Shown here one piece after another: positions 33,815 to 43,559 of a stretch of 60,612 bases of DNA. The stretch's first letter is position 1, and each line of letters begins with the position of its first letter. Below the pieces are notes generated by a model that worked only from the letters and a program-made list of their open reading frames with translations, did no database searches and had not been told where the DNA came from. Origin of the DNA: Pseudoalteromonas sp. Z1A8 (lineage in GTDB: Bacteria; Pseudomonadota; Gammaproteobacteria; Enterobacterales; Alteromonadaceae); NCBI RefSeq assembly GCF_011378855.1, contig NZ_WTLB01000027.1:1-60612 (forward strand), read 5' to 3'. Position numbers and translations under genes: made by a program.

Positions 33815-36502
33815 ATGAAAAAATCAACTCTTGGTTTAGCTGTAATTGCAGCGATCCCAATGTTCTCAAGTGTGCAAGTTTTAGCGGCAGACGAAGCTGC
33901 AAAATCAATCGAAAAAATTCAAGTAACGGGTTCTCGTATTAAGCGTTCTGACATGGAAACCGCTAGCCCAGTTACACTAATTGGTGCAGATGAGATCAGA
34001 GCTTCTGGCGCTACATCGGTTGATAGTGTTCTTCAGCAAATGACCGCTACTGGCGGCGCAATGACTAATCCAGGCGTTAACAATGGTTCTGGCGGTGGTG
34101 CATCAATAGATCTACGTGGTTTAGGTTCACAACGTACATTAGTACTTGTAAACGGCCGTCGTATGATCAACTCAGGTACTGGCGCAGCTTCTACAGTTGA
34201 TTTAAACACTATCCCAGTTTCTATGATCAAGCAGATAGAAGTACTTAAAGATGGCGCATCTGCTGTTTATGGTACTGATGCTGTTGCTGGTGTTGTGAAT
34301 ATCATTCTAAAAAATGATTTTGAAGGCTTAGATTTAAACGTTAACTCAGCAATGACATCAAAGCACGATGCATCTGAAACATCTATCGACTTTACAGTTG
34401 GTACTTCATTCGATAAAGGTAATATTGTATTTGGCGCTCAGTACACGAATCGTGGAGAAGCTAGCCAAGGCGATCGTGGTTTTGCTAACTGTCCTTTATT
34501 TGAAGGTGAAAACGGTCTTTTCTGTGGTGGTTCATCATTTAGTGAAGGCGGCCATATCTATAACGTAAACACTACAGGTATTACTAATAGTGAAGGCGAA
34601 GTAGAGCAAAAAGGTTTAGCAAACGACAGCGGTTTAAGCAACCGTGGTGGTAGTTTACATCGTTTTACTGATGCAGCAGATGCTTACAACTACGCAGAGC
34701 AAAGCTACTTATACACGCCAATGGAACGTTTAAACCTTACTGGTATGGGGACTTATGAGTTAAGCGACGATACTAGCTTTTTCAGTGAGTTTACTTACAC
34801 TAAACGTTGGTCAGAACAGCAATTAGCTCCACAGCCTATTAATTTTGGTTTTAATTATAACGAAAGTATGGGTAATAGTTTATTAGGCCAAACGTATGAT
34901 AAACGTCAAGTTGCTAATGGTGCATTTGTAGAAGATGCTAATGGTAATTTTGTAACAACACCAACTAACTACGCTTACAATGACAATATTAGCTACCGTC
35001 GCCGTATGACTGAAAGTGGTGCACGTGGTTTATCTCAAACAGTAGATACAGTACGTATTGTTGTTGGTGCTGAAGGTGTGATCAGTGATTACTCTTGGGA
35101 TTTTTCTGCTAACTTTGGTCGTAATGATTCAGTAGATAAATTAAGTAACCTACATAATGTTTCTGCTATTAATACTGCAATTTCAGCAGGTACATTTAAT
35201 CCATTAAATGAAGCTGATTGGGCTTTATCTAATGTACAAGACTACATTTACACAGAGCAAAACTCAGGTGGGAGTCAGTTATTCATTTTGGCAGCATCAC
35301 TTTCAGGTGAAATGTTTGAAATGCCAGCAGGTTATGCAGCGTTTGCTGCAGGCGTTGAGCGCCGTCAAGAAAAAGCGTTTTATACACCTGACTCAATTTC
35401 TGCACAAGGCTTAGGTAATGATCCTCGTGTTGATGCAACTAGCGGTGGATTTGATGTAAACGAAGCCTACGTTGAATTTGCAATTCCACTACTTGCTGAT
35501 GCACCTTTTGCTGACGCAGTTGAGCTTAGTGCAGCTATTCGTGCATTTGATTACAGCACGTTTGGTTCAGACGAAACTTGGAAGCTAGGTTTAACATGGC
35601 GTGTAAATGACGAACTAATGCTACGTGGTGTTCGTTCAACAGCATTCCGTGCTCCTACAGTTGATGAGCTTTACTCTGGTAACGCTCCATCTTACGAGCA
35701 AGTTAGCTACCCAGGCGCAGATAGCCAAGCTGAAGTAACAGTCGGTGGCAACATCAACTTAACTCCAGAAGAAGCAGATACGCTTACTGTTGGTGTTGTT
35801 TACGAGCCAGAATGGTTGGATGGCTTCTCAATGACTGTAGATTACTACGACATTGAAATCGAAAACGCTATTTCTACTTACAATAACCAATATGTTGTTG
35901 ACCAATGTATCGGTAATGCAAACAGCAGTACTAATGCAATTTGTACAAGTACTTCTGCTGTGTTCCAAGCTGATGGCCGTATTGTTTTCAATAACCAATT
36001 ACGTAATATTGGTTCTGAGAAAACGTCTGGCATCGATTTAAACCTTACTTATGCGTTTGATGCATTAGGTTTAAGCTGGAAAACAGGCTTAGATACAACT
36101 TATTTAGATGAGTATGTTGTTGATACAGGCGCAGTAGTAGATTACTCAGGCTTTATCACTGGTGGTGCTGGCGGTTACGCAGATATTAAATCTAACTTTA
36201 ACTTAAACGTTAAAGGTGACAACTGGGATGCTACATATGAAGCGCGTTATATTGCTGGAATGGACAGCTTTGCATGTATCGGCGATGATACCTGTTTAGC
36301 TCCTGAAACACCTTCAATTGTATATCACGATATTAGTGCTTCTTACATGATCAATGACGTGTTAACTGTTTCTGCAGGCGTTAATAACATGTTTGATAAA
36401 GAGCCACCGTACTACTCAGGTAATAATGATTCAAACACTGACCCGTACACTTACGACACATTAGGTCGTCGTTTATTTGCTGGTATCAATATTAAACTAT
36501 AA
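33815..36502 (+). CDS. TonB-dependent outer-membrane receptor
   Basis: 895-residue receptor with signal peptide 1-24 (cleavage after VQVLA), the segment KIQVTGSRIKRSDMETASPV common in marine nutrient receptors, a plug domain about 45-165 with DLRGLGSQRTLVLVNGRRM and EVLKDGASAVYGTDAVAGVVNI, and a barrel whose TonB_dep_Rec region spans about 330-895, ending RRLFAGINIKL. The plug type is that of large carbohydrate or peptide receptors of Alteromonadales. No STN domain and no adjacent enzyme point to the ligand. A leader hairpin and long upstream region suggest regulation. A good terminator follows. Confidence 0.88.
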   Translation: MKKSTLGLAVIAAIPMFSSVQVLAADEAAKSIEKIQVTGSRIKRSDMETASPVTLIGADEIRASGATSVDSVLQQMTATGGAMTNPGVNNGSGGGASIDLRGLGSQRTLVLVNGRRMINSGTGAASTVDLNTIPVSMIKQIEVLKDGASAVYGTDAVAGVVNIILKNDFEGLDLNVNSAMTSKHDASETSIDFTVGTSFDKGNIVFGAQYTNRGEASQGDRGFANCPLFEGENGLFCGGSSFSEGGHIYNVNTTGITNSEGEVEQKGLANDSGLSNRGGSLHRFTDAADAYNYAEQSYLYTPMERLNLTGMGTYELSDDTSFFSEFTYTKRWSEQQLAPQPINFGFNYNESMGNSLLGQTYDKRQVANGAFVEDANGNFVTTPTNYAYNDNISYRRRMTESGARGLSQTVDTVRIVVGAEGVISDYSWDFSANFGRNDSVDKLSNLHNVSAINTAISAGTFNPLNEADWALSNVQDYIYTEQNSGGSQLFILAASLSGEMFEMPAGYAAFAAGVERRQEKAFYTPDSISAQGLGNDPRVDATSGGFDVNEAYVEFAIPLLADAPFADAVELSAAIRAFDYSTFGSDETWKLGLTWRVNDELMLRGVRSTAFRAPTVDELYSGNAPSYEQVSYPGADSQAEVTVGGNINLTPEEADTLTVGVVYEPEWLDGFSMTVDYYDIEIENAISTYNNQYVVDQCIGNANSSTNAICTSTSAVFQADGRIVFNNQLRNIGSEKTSGIDLNLTYAFDALGLSWKTGLDTTYLDEYVVDTGAVVDYSGFITGGAGGYADIKSNFNLNVKGDNWDATYEARYIAGMDSFACIGDDTCLAPETPSIVYHDISASYMINDVLTVSAGVNNMFDKEPPYYSGNNDSNTDPYTYDTLGRRLFAGINIKL

Positions 36503-36524
36503 TATCTAGCACATTAACCGTATT

Positions 36525-36552
36525 AAGGCTCAGTATTTACTGGGCCTTTTTT
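36525..36552 (+). terminator. Terminator of the second TonB receptor
   Basis: AAGGCTCAGT (36525-36534) pairs with ACTGGGCCTT (36539-36548) with one G-T wobble, followed by TTTT. Confidence 0.85.
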
Positions 36553-36609
36553 ATTGAACAAAACAAAGGAGACAAGTAAACTAAAACGATATTTTAGAAG
36601 GAGAACTGA

Positions 36610-37962
36610 TTGTTAAAACAAGATGAAAACTTATCTTTTGTCATTGAGCCAGAACTAACTCCTCGTTCTGAACAGCGCATAGATCTGTATTTTTCTATCC
36701 CTAATGAAATGGGGATTAATCCGCAAACGCTTACCGAAGAATCATATTTTAATAACCACTTCAAATCTCATTTAGCGTATAACGCGAATAATATACACTT
36801 GCCTTTGGTTCGAAGCCGCTTTGTGAGTAAAAATAAAGGTGAGCAACAAGATTATCGTCAAAATCTTAACTTATTTTGTTATCAAGTACGTTTAGCCCTT
36901 GATGCCGATATAAAAGACGCGTTAAAAATTGACGAAGCCGAAGACTTTTATAAACGTGCTAACGAAGTATATGAACAAAGTGAGGGGCTTTTAAAAAAGC
37001 TGCGCCGCTATACACCAGATGACGAAAAGCTACTGCCATTTTTTACCAATGCTGATAACTATTTAAGTTGGCATGTTGAGCAATCTTTTTTAAAGCTTTT
37101 AGATGAAGGGCCCCGTAGTAGCGATTATGCAAAAGAACGTAACGATTTAATGCAGTTTTGTAAAAACGAAAATGCGTATCGGGCCGACAAAAACTATAAT
37201 TCTGAAACCACCATGCAAGACGCTAATCGAATAACAAATAAAATGCGCTTGTTACAACGCTTAATTGAGCACGGCGTAATATTACAGCGTCAAACGCGGT
37301 TTCTTAATAGCTACCTTAAGCGATTAGTTAAGGGCACGGTAACAGCCGTTATAATGGCATTTGTGATGGTTGTAATACTTAATGCTCGCTCAACATTTAC
37401 TGAAGTCACCGCGACGCTTATTTTAATTTTAGGGGTTATTTACGGGCTACGTGAAATATTTAAAGAAGATATTACGCGTATGATTTGGCGAGCTATTGTA
37501 CAAGGGCGACCTAAGTGGCGATTTAGTTTTAAAAATAGTATTACCAAAGACAAAATAGCGAGTCAGCTAATTTGGCTTGAATACACACGCTTTAAAAAAA
37601 TCCCTAAAGAAGTAAAGTCTATATTTTCAAAACGTCGACAGCAAAATAAACAAGCTGCGCAGTGGTTACATTTTGCGAGTGAAACGCGTGTAAGTGCAAA
37701 AGAATTTTTACCCGGTTACGATACCTTGCAACAAACTCTGCAATTTAGTCTTGCGCCATTTGCGCGTTATTTAAAACGTGGTGAAGGGAAGTTATATCAT
37801 TTAGACAGTAATAAAATATCTAAACAGGCGGTTGAGCGGCGCTACCAACTTAACATGGTGCTTGTGCTGACTGAGGAAGATAGAACACTTTACCAACGCT
37901 ATAAAATAACGTTAAATCGCAGTAAAATCGTCAATATTGAGCTTATTTACTCGAAAAAGTAA
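36610..37962 (+). CDS. Unrecognised membrane protein with two transmembrane helices
   Basis: 450 residues. The start is TTG at 36610, supported by a strong AAGGAG ribosome-binding site at 36598-36603. Residues 1-235 are cytosolic, charged and helical, with RYTPDDEKLLPFF and a long helix around 205-235. Two adjacent transmembrane helices follow (about 237-257 VTAVIMAFVMVVILN and 262-280 EVTATLILILGVIYGLREIF), then a basic C-terminal domain (281-450) with WRFSFKN and FLPGYDTL. The two-helix hairpin with large soluble ends could be a scaffold or sensor. I do not recognise a family. It stands alone between terminators. Confidence 0.7.
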   Translation: MLKQDENLSFVIEPELTPRSEQRIDLYFSIPNEMGINPQTLTEESYFNNHFKSHLAYNANNIHLPLVRSRFVSKNKGEQQDYRQNLNLFCYQVRLALDADIKDALKIDEAEDFYKRANEVYEQSEGLLKKLRRYTPDDEKLLPFFTNADNYLSWHVEQSFLKLLDEGPRSSDYAKERNDLMQFCKNENAYRADKNYNSETTMQDANRITNKMRLLQRLIEHGVILQRQTRFLNSYLKRLVKGTVTAVIMAFVMVVILNARSTFTEVTATLILILGVIYGLREIFKEDITRMIWRAIVQGRPKWRFSFKNSITKDKIASQLIWLEYTRFKKIPKEVKSIFSKRRQQNKQAAQWLHFASETRVSAKEFLPGYDTLQQTLQFSLAPFARYLKRGEGKLYHLDSNKISKQAVERRYQLNMVLVLTEEDRTLYQRYKITLNRSKIVNIELIYSKK

Positions 37963-37972
37963 GCTTATGAAT

Positions 37973-38007
37973 AAAAAAGGGACTGATAAAATCAGTCCTT
38001 TTTTTTA
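37973..38007. terminator. Bidirectional terminator
   Basis: GGACTGAT (part of AAAAAAGGGACTGAT) pairs with ATCAGTCC followed by TTTTTTT. A/T-runs on both sides allow it to serve the convergent lipoprotein gene as well. Confidence 0.85.
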
Positions 38008-38010
38008 AAT

Positions 38011-38265
38011 TTATTTATTAGCTAAACCATGTTTACTATATAAAGTTACTTTGTCTGACACTAGCGTGATCTCGATATTTTTCGCTTCATCGCCCCACAC
38101 ACAATTAGTATGCAGTGTTTTTTCAACACAGTTATCAGCACTGCCTAAAATGGTTTCAACTTCAGTCTTATCCATACCTACTTTAATTTTTTCGTAGCTT
38201 TCAAGGCTTACTTTAGAACAAGCCGCAAGGCTTAATGTAGCTGCGATGATAAGGAGTTTTTTCAT
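38011..38265 (-). CDS. Small lipoprotein with BamE/SmpA-like fold
   Basis: 84 residues with lipobox LAAC (Cys16) and a mature domain YEKIKVGMDKTEVETILG...CVWGD, the pattern of the BamE/SmpA-like and DUF3862 families: GM.K.EV...LG, then two Cys and Trp-Gly. The two Cys (in DNCVEK and TNCVWG) may form a disulfide. Function unknown; it is not the main BamE, which is longer. It lies 19 nt downstream of csiV and may be co-transcribed. Confidence 0.72.
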   Translation of the reverse strand: MKKLLIIAATLSLAACSKVSLESYEKIKVGMDKTEVETILGSADNCVEKTLHTNCVWGDEAKNIEITLVSDKVTLYSKHGLANK

Positions 38266-38284
38266 TGTTATATCCTACTTAGTA

Positions 38285-39121
38285 TTAATGTTTGAATTTT
38301 CTGATTTGGACGATCATGCCCATTCGTGGGTGGTCAAAGTAATGTACTTCACCACTTATTACACGTCTAAACTGAGAAAAGCGGGCTGACTCTATATCGC
38401 CATTTTCTAGCTTTTGGCTAATATCAAAATTAGCTGTAATGTATAAATAATGTCGCAAGTGTATTTTAAATAAACCGTCTAGTTCCCACTCTGCTTTTGA
38501 TTGGTCTGGGTCGTTAAATAGTTCAGGTTGTGAATTTAATAAACTTACAAAATCAGGATTTGAATAGCTAGGGGTTACGTTGGAATCACTTTTAAGGTGT
38601 TTACCTGCTATTAAATGCATACTTGGTGCACGCGATTTACTTGCGCCTTCAAAGCGCCAACCAGTATGTAGAATAGGTGTTAATCCTTTGCGAGCTAGCT
38701 GTTGGTACTGCGCTTTAAATTGCAGTTGTTCTGGCGCTAATAAATAAGTTTGCTGCATATCATCTTTAGCGGGGGCTAGAGGTGTGACAGGTAGCTCATC
38801 ATAGCTTTGTATGTAGTCTGTACTGTCACTGCATACACCCGATTGCGGGTTTGAATTAACTAAGGAATCGGTAAAAGAGCGTTTTTGAAAACGCTCATCG
38901 CCATCTATACAGGCTTGCATTGCTTGCTCTGTGTAAAGTGGCGTCATTAAATCTAGAGAATTTTTATCCTCAATAGCTTTGTGCTTAAGGGTAAAGTCTT
39001 CTTGTAAATATGGAGCAGGGCGCTGTTTAAATACCAGCACCTCAACCTCAAACCAACGCTCTGCAAATGCAGTGCTACTAAATAAGCAGCATAAAATAAC
39101 AAGCGATTTTTTTAGCAACAT
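38285..39121 (-). CDS. csiV: CsiV-like periplasmic protein
   Basis: 278-residue exported protein: signal peptide (LLKKSLVILCCLFSSTAFA), then RWFEVEVLVFKQRPAP and, near the end, RHYLYITANFDI and SGEVHYFDHPRMGMIVQIRK, the features of the CsiV family. In Vibrio cholerae CsiV works with LpoA-dependent peptidoglycan synthesis as a D-amino-acid-responsive factor; a similar role is inferred. The order with mfd just upstream is typical of Vibrio and Alteromonadales. Its ATG overlaps the mfd stop by one base. Confidence 0.82.
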   Translation of the reverse strand: MLLKKSLVILCCLFSSTAFAERWFEVEVLVFKQRPAPYLQEDFTLKHKAIEDKNSLDLMTPLYTEQAMQACIDGDERFQKRSFTDSLVNSNPQSGVCSDSTDYIQSYDELPVTPLAPAKDDMQQTYLLAPEQLQFKAQYQQLARKGLTPILHTGWRFEGASKSRAPSMHLIAGKHLKSDSNVTPSYSNPDFVSLLNSQPELFNDPDQSKAEWELDGLFKIHLRHYLYITANFDISQKLENGDIESARFSQFRRVISGEVHYFDHPRMGMIVQIRKFKH

Positions 39122-42100
39122 TAATGGCTAACCTTTTTTTCGAAATCTGCAATCATTGCAGTGACCATTTTTAAGCGTTCGCGGGCATTAGCCTCACTAA
39201 TAGCAAAGCGCAGTTTATTCGCGCCATCCATTTTGTACACCTTAGGCGCACTTTGTATCAAACCTATAATGAAGCTAGGGTTAACCTTGGTATCTTGGCT
39301 AAACTCAAAGTAACCGCCTTTAGGATTAGCCTCAATTTTTGTAATGCCTAAATTACTGGCTTGCATTTTAAGTTGCTGCAGGCTAAACAAGTTTTTAGCA
39401 GCATCTGGCAGTAAACCAAAACGGTCTATCAACTCAACTTGCAGTTCATCCATGTCATCAAGGTTAGCACAACTTGCAACGCGCTTGTACATACCTAAAC
39501 GTGCATTTACATCGTGTATGTAATCATCAGGTAATAGTGCAGCCAGTTTTAAATCCACTTCGGTTTGCTTTTTAAGTAGGTTTTCAAGTGTTGGTTCTTT
39601 ACCTTCACGTAGCGCATTTACAGCTTGCTCGAGCATTTCCATGTACAAGCTAAAACCGATAGTTTGCATTTGACCTGATTGATCGTCGCCAAGTAACTCA
39701 CCCGCACCACGAATTTCTAAATCGTGTGTTGCTAGGGCAAAACCTGCGCCTAAATCTTCTAACGATTCGATTGCTTGTAAGCGTTTACTCGCATCTTTAG
39801 AAAGGGCTTTTGGGTCACCAGTCAGTAAATAAGCATAGGCTTGATGATGGCTTCGGCCAACTCGCCCACGTAATTGGTGTAACTGTGCAAGGCCGAGTTT
39901 ATCTGCTCTATCCATAATAATGGTGTTGGCTGTAGGTACATCGATACCGGTTTCTATAATCGTGGTACATACCAACACGTTGTATTTTTGATGATAGAAG
40001 TCAGTCATTATTTGCTCAAGTTCTTGCTCGCGCATTTGACCGTGAGCTGAGGTTACGCTTGCTTCAGGCACCCATTCACTGATCTCTTGTGCAACACGCT
40101 CAATAGTTTCTACATTGTTATGTAAAAAGTAAACTTGGCCACCGCGTTTAATTTCACGCAGTACCGCTTCGCGTATTAGTTCTACATCGCGTTGGCGTAC
40201 AAAGGTTTTAACCGCTAAACGTTTAGCTGGCGGGGTCGCGATAATTGATAAATCACGCATGCCACTCATAGCCATATTAAGTGTACGCGGTATTGGCGTT
40301 GCAGTGAGTGTAAGTATGTCTACATCGGCACGTAGTGCTTTAATCTTTTCTTTTTGGCGTACACCAAAGCGATGTTCTTCATCAACAATGAGTAAACCTA
40401 AGTCGTTAAACTTAATGTCTTGCTGAATAAGTTTGTGCGTGCCGATAACTATATCGAGCTTACCGTTGGCCATTTTCTCAAGCGTGTCTTTTTGTTCTTT
40501 AGTTGAGTTGAAACGCGAAAGTACACCAACTTCAATAGGAAAATCAGCAAAACGGTCTTTAAAGTTTTCAAAGTGTTGTTGAGCCAGCAAAGTGGTAGGC
40601 ACTAAAATTGCCACTTGTTTATCATCGTTAACCGCTACAAAAGCAGCACGCATGGCTACTTCTGTTTTACCAAAGCCTACGTCACCACACACTAAGCGAT
40701 CCATCGCTTGCTTTGATTGCATATCACCTAATACGGCTTCTATGGCGCTTCGCTGATCATCAGTTTCCTCAAACGGGAAGCTATCGCTAAATTGACGATA
40801 TGCAGGGGCATCTAGGGTAAATTTATTACCAGGTTTTGCTTGGCGTTGTGCATAAATGTCGAGTAATTCGGCGGCGACATCGCGGACTTTTTCAGCCGCT
40901 CGTTTTTTAGCTTTTTCCCATGCATCTGAACCAAGCTTATGCAGCGGGGCGCTGGCTTCTTCACCACCAGAGTAACGACTCAGCATATGCAATGCAGATA
41001 CTGGCACGTACAATTTAGCTTCACTTGCGTAAGTAATCGTAACAAACTCAGTAACTACACCTGCAGCATCAATTGTTTGCAAACCTTGGTAACGCCCAAC
41101 ACCATGATCGAGATGCACAACAGGTTGACCTTCCTTAAGCTCGGCTAAGTTACGGATTAGTGCATCTTGGCTGGCTTCGTACTTGTGCTTGCGGCGTCTA
41201 CGCTGAGATACTTTAATGCCAAGCAGTTCTTGCTCGGTAATAATAGAAAGGCTGGGCTTAGTACCCAGTACCACACTTTGCTCAAGCGGGCTTACTATTA
41301 AACCCACATCACTCGCGCTTTTTGTAAATTGTTCGAGTGTTTCAAATTCTTTAAATTTTAAACCGCTTGGTTTTAAAATGCTCAGTAATGATTCGCGACG
41401 ACCATCCGATTCAACACTGAGTAATATGCGGCCTTTTTTCTTTTTTTGCTCTGCTACATAATTTATAAACGCGCCATAAGGTTCATGCTGTTTATGATCG
41501 ATTCGAATAGCCGGCAGTTCGTTAACGCTTAAGTTTTTATTACCTGCTTTAGTTCCGAGTTTTGCAAGGGATAAACGAATACGTGCAAAGTTACCTAAAT
41601 TAGAAAACAGCTCTTCAATAGGCTGATAAAGCGTATTGGGCTCAAGTAATGGGCGAAGTGGGTCAACTCTGCGGTTTTCATAGCGTACATTTACATCATG
41701 CCAAAAGTTATCTGCCGCATGCTCTAAATCACCTAGTTGCATAACGGTTGTTGTATCTGGCAGGTAGTCAAAAATAGTGGCTAGCTTTTCAAAAAACAGC
41801 GGCATGTAGTATTCAATACCTGCAGGCCAGTTACCTTTACTTACTTGCATGTATACCGAGTCTTGCTGTGAGCTTGCACCAAACTTTTCACGGTAGCTTA
41901 TTCTAAAGCGCTCAATATCGGCTTCATTTGTAGGAAATTCGTGTGCTGGAAGTAGCTCAATTTTATCTACTTTTTCATCAGAACGCTGCGTTTCTACATC
42001 AAATAAACGAATAGTGTCGAGTTCGTCATCAAAAAAGTCGAGTCTGAATGGATGCGGGCTACCCATCGGGTATAAGTCAACGATAGAGCCGCGTATAGCG

Positions 42101-42594
42101 TATTCGCCGTGCTCCATTACTTGTTGAACATTTAAATAACCGGCTTGCTCTAAATTATCACGAAAGTTATGTGTGTCTAGCTTGTCACCTACTTTAAAGT
42201 TGATTGTTGAACCATAAATAAATGAGGCTGGGGCTGTGCGCAACATTAAGGTAGATACAGGTACAATTAACACACTTTGTTGTTCTTTTTTTAAGGTGTT
42301 TAAAGTGGCTAAACGGGCTGAAATAATATCTTGATGGGGAGAAAAGTGATCGTATGGCAGAGTTTCCCAATCAGGAAATACCATTACCGGGTTATCGGGT
42401 AATAAATATTCTAGCTCTGTTTCAAGGCGCAGTGCGCTTGGTGTATCGGGCGTAACAATTAAGACTAAGTTATCTTGTTGTTTAACACCTTCAGCAATGG
42501 CAATGCTTAAACCACTTCCGCTTAGCTGGCCCCATTGAATTTTATCTTTTTGAGATTTTACCCAAGGCAAGGCTGCCCATTGCTCAAACGCCAT
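39121..42594 (-). CDS. mfd: Transcription-repair coupling factor Mfd
   Basis: 1157-residue SF2 translocase that removes stalled RNA polymerase and recruits UvrA. Domains in order: UvrB-like region (about 1-340), RNA-polymerase-interaction domain (about 480-560, HLDHGVGRYQGL), helicase core with GDVGFGKTEVAMRAAF (Walker A), LIVDEEHRFGVRQKE (DEEH box), TATPIPRTLNMAM and HQLRGRVGRS, then TRCF C-terminal domain (about 1010-1110). All motifs are intact and the length is standard. csiV follows directly. Confidence 0.97.
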   Translation of the reverse strand: MAFEQWAALPWVKSQKDKIQWGQLSGSGLSIAIAEGVKQQDNLVLIVTPDTPSALRLETELEYLLPDNPVMVFPDWETLPYDHFSPHQDIISARLATLNTLKKEQQSVLIVPVSTLMLRTAPASFIYGSTINFKVGDKLDTHNFRDNLEQAGYLNVQQVMEHGEYAIRGSIVDLYPMGSPHPFRLDFFDDELDTIRLFDVETQRSDEKVDKIELLPAHEFPTNEADIERFRISYREKFGASSQQDSVYMQVSKGNWPAGIEYYMPLFFEKLATIFDYLPDTTTVMQLGDLEHAADNFWHDVNVRYENRRVDPLRPLLEPNTLYQPIEELFSNLGNFARIRLSLAKLGTKAGNKNLSVNELPAIRIDHKQHEPYGAFINYVAEQKKKKGRILLSVESDGRRESLLSILKPSGLKFKEFETLEQFTKSASDVGLIVSPLEQSVVLGTKPSLSIITEQELLGIKVSQRRRRKHKYEASQDALIRNLAELKEGQPVVHLDHGVGRYQGLQTIDAAGVVTEFVTITYASEAKLYVPVSALHMLSRYSGGEEASAPLHKLGSDAWEKAKKRAAEKVRDVAAELLDIYAQRQAKPGNKFTLDAPAYRQFSDSFPFEETDDQRSAIEAVLGDMQSKQAMDRLVCGDVGFGKTEVAMRAAFVAVNDDKQVAILVPTTLLAQQHFENFKDRFADFPIEVGVLSRFNSTKEQKDTLEKMANGKLDIVIGTHKLIQQDIKFNDLGLLIVDEEHRFGVRQKEKIKALRADVDILTLTATPIPRTLNMAMSGMRDLSIIATPPAKRLAVKTFVRQRDVELIREAVLREIKRGGQVYFLHNNVETIERVAQEISEWVPEASVTSAHGQMREQELEQIMTDFYHQKYNVLVCTTIIETGIDVPTANTIIMDRADKLGLAQLHQLRGRVGRSHHQAYAYLLTGDPKALSKDASKRLQAIESLEDLGAGFALATHDLEIRGAGELLGDDQSGQMQTIGFSLYMEMLEQAVNALREGKEPTLENLLKKQTEVDLKLAALLPDDYIHDVNARLGMYKRVASCANLDDMDELQVELIDRFGLLPDAAKNLFSLQQLKMQASNLGITKIEANPKGGYFEFSQDTKVNPSFIIGLIQSAPKVYKMDGANKLRFAISEANARERLKMVTAMIADFEKKVSH

Positions 42595-42614
42595 TTATTA
42601 CTCCATTTATAGTT

Positions 42615-42635
42615 GGCTCTTAGCAAGTAAGAGCC
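42615..42635. terminator. Hairpin between aguB and mfd
   Basis: GGCTCTTA (42615-42622) pairs with TAAGAGCC (42628-42635), loop 5 nt. No good T-run follows on the minus strand, so it may be a weak terminator or just a leader hairpin of mfd. Confidence 0.4.
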
Positions 42636-42665
42636 ATTATATTTGTGACCCAGAGTTCAGGTTAC

Positions 42666-43559
42666 TTAGTCTCGGTATATTTTTGTTAGGTCTTTATAGT
42701 GATCAATTCGTCGATCACGTAAGAACGGCCAAATACGTCTTACGTTTTCTGAGCGTTTTTGATCAATTTCTACCACTAAAATTTGCTCATCAGTATTATT
42801 AGCCTCGGCTAGTAACTCACCTTGTGGGCCTGCAATGAACGAATTACCCCAAAACGCAATGCCGTCACTTTGTCCGCTTGGGTCACTTTCATGGCCTACG
42901 CGATTACAACTAATTACCGGCACACCATTGGCAACAGCGTGAGCACGCTGGGAAATAACCCAGGCATCTTTTTGACGAGTTTGCTCAGCAATGTCGTCAT
43001 TTATATCCCAACCAATAGCAGTAGGATAAATTAATACCTCAGCGCCTGCCATTGCCATTAAACGCGCCGCTTCAGGAAACCATTGATCCCAACATACTAG
43101 CACGCCTAATTTACCTACCGAGGTTTGAATCGGCTCAAACCCGATATCACCAGGGGTAAAGTAAAATTTTTCGTAAAAGCCAGGATCATCAGGAATATGC
43201 ATTTTGCGATATTTACCGGCAATGCTACCGTCTTGCTCTAATACAACCGCAGTATTGTGATAAAGGCCCGTAGCGCGTTTTTCAAATAAAGACGCGACGA
43301 TTACAATGCTTAGCTCTTTAGCAAGCTCACCTAAGGTATTACTGCTAGGGCCCGGAATTGTTTCGGCTAAATCAAATACGTCAACATTTTCGGTTTGGCA
43401 AAAATAGAGGCTTCGGTGTAACTCTTGAAGTACAACTAGTTTTGCACCTTTTTGAGCGGCTTCACGAATGGCATTGATTGATTTTGCCATATTTTGTTCA
43501 GCACTATCGTTGTTGCTTTGTTGCACTAACGCAACGGTTAACTTTGCAGGGCTTGTCAT
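42666..43559 (-). CDS. aguB: N-carbamoylputrescine amidase (AguB)
   Basis: 297-residue nitrilase-superfamily amidase that releases putrescine, carbon dioxide and ammonia from N-carbamoylputrescine. The catalytic triad is visible: Glu in LVVLQELHRSLYFC, Lys in KYRKMHIPDDP, and Cys in LVCWDQWFPEAAR. It overlaps aguA by 4 nt (ATGA), making the two-step agmatine-to-putrescine route with its neighbour. No regulator or transporter accompanies the pair. Confidence 0.95.
   Translation of the reverse strand: MTSPAKLTVALVQQSNNDSAEQNMAKSINAIREAAQKGAKLVVLQELHRSLYFCQTENVDVFDLAETIPGPSSNTLGELAKELSIVIVASLFEKRATGLYHNTAVVLEQDGSIAGKYRKMHIPDDPGFYEKFYFTPGDIGFEPIQTSVGKLGVLVCWDQWFPEAARLMAMAGAEVLIYPTAIGWDINDDIAEQTRQKDAWVISQRAHAVANGVPVISCNRVGHESDPSGQSDGIAFWGNSFIAGPQGELLAEANNTDEQILVVEIDQKRSENVRRIWPFLRDRRIDHYKDLTKIYRD

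Noticed and set aside
39121..42594. Long open frames on the plus strand opposite mfd
   Set aside because: Low-complexity antisense frames with no start signals; mfd is intact.
42600..42660. Shared AGCAAGTAA core in hairpins at 23372-23408 and 42615-42635
   Set aside because: Nine bases and different hairpin context; compatible with chance, no further copies noticed.
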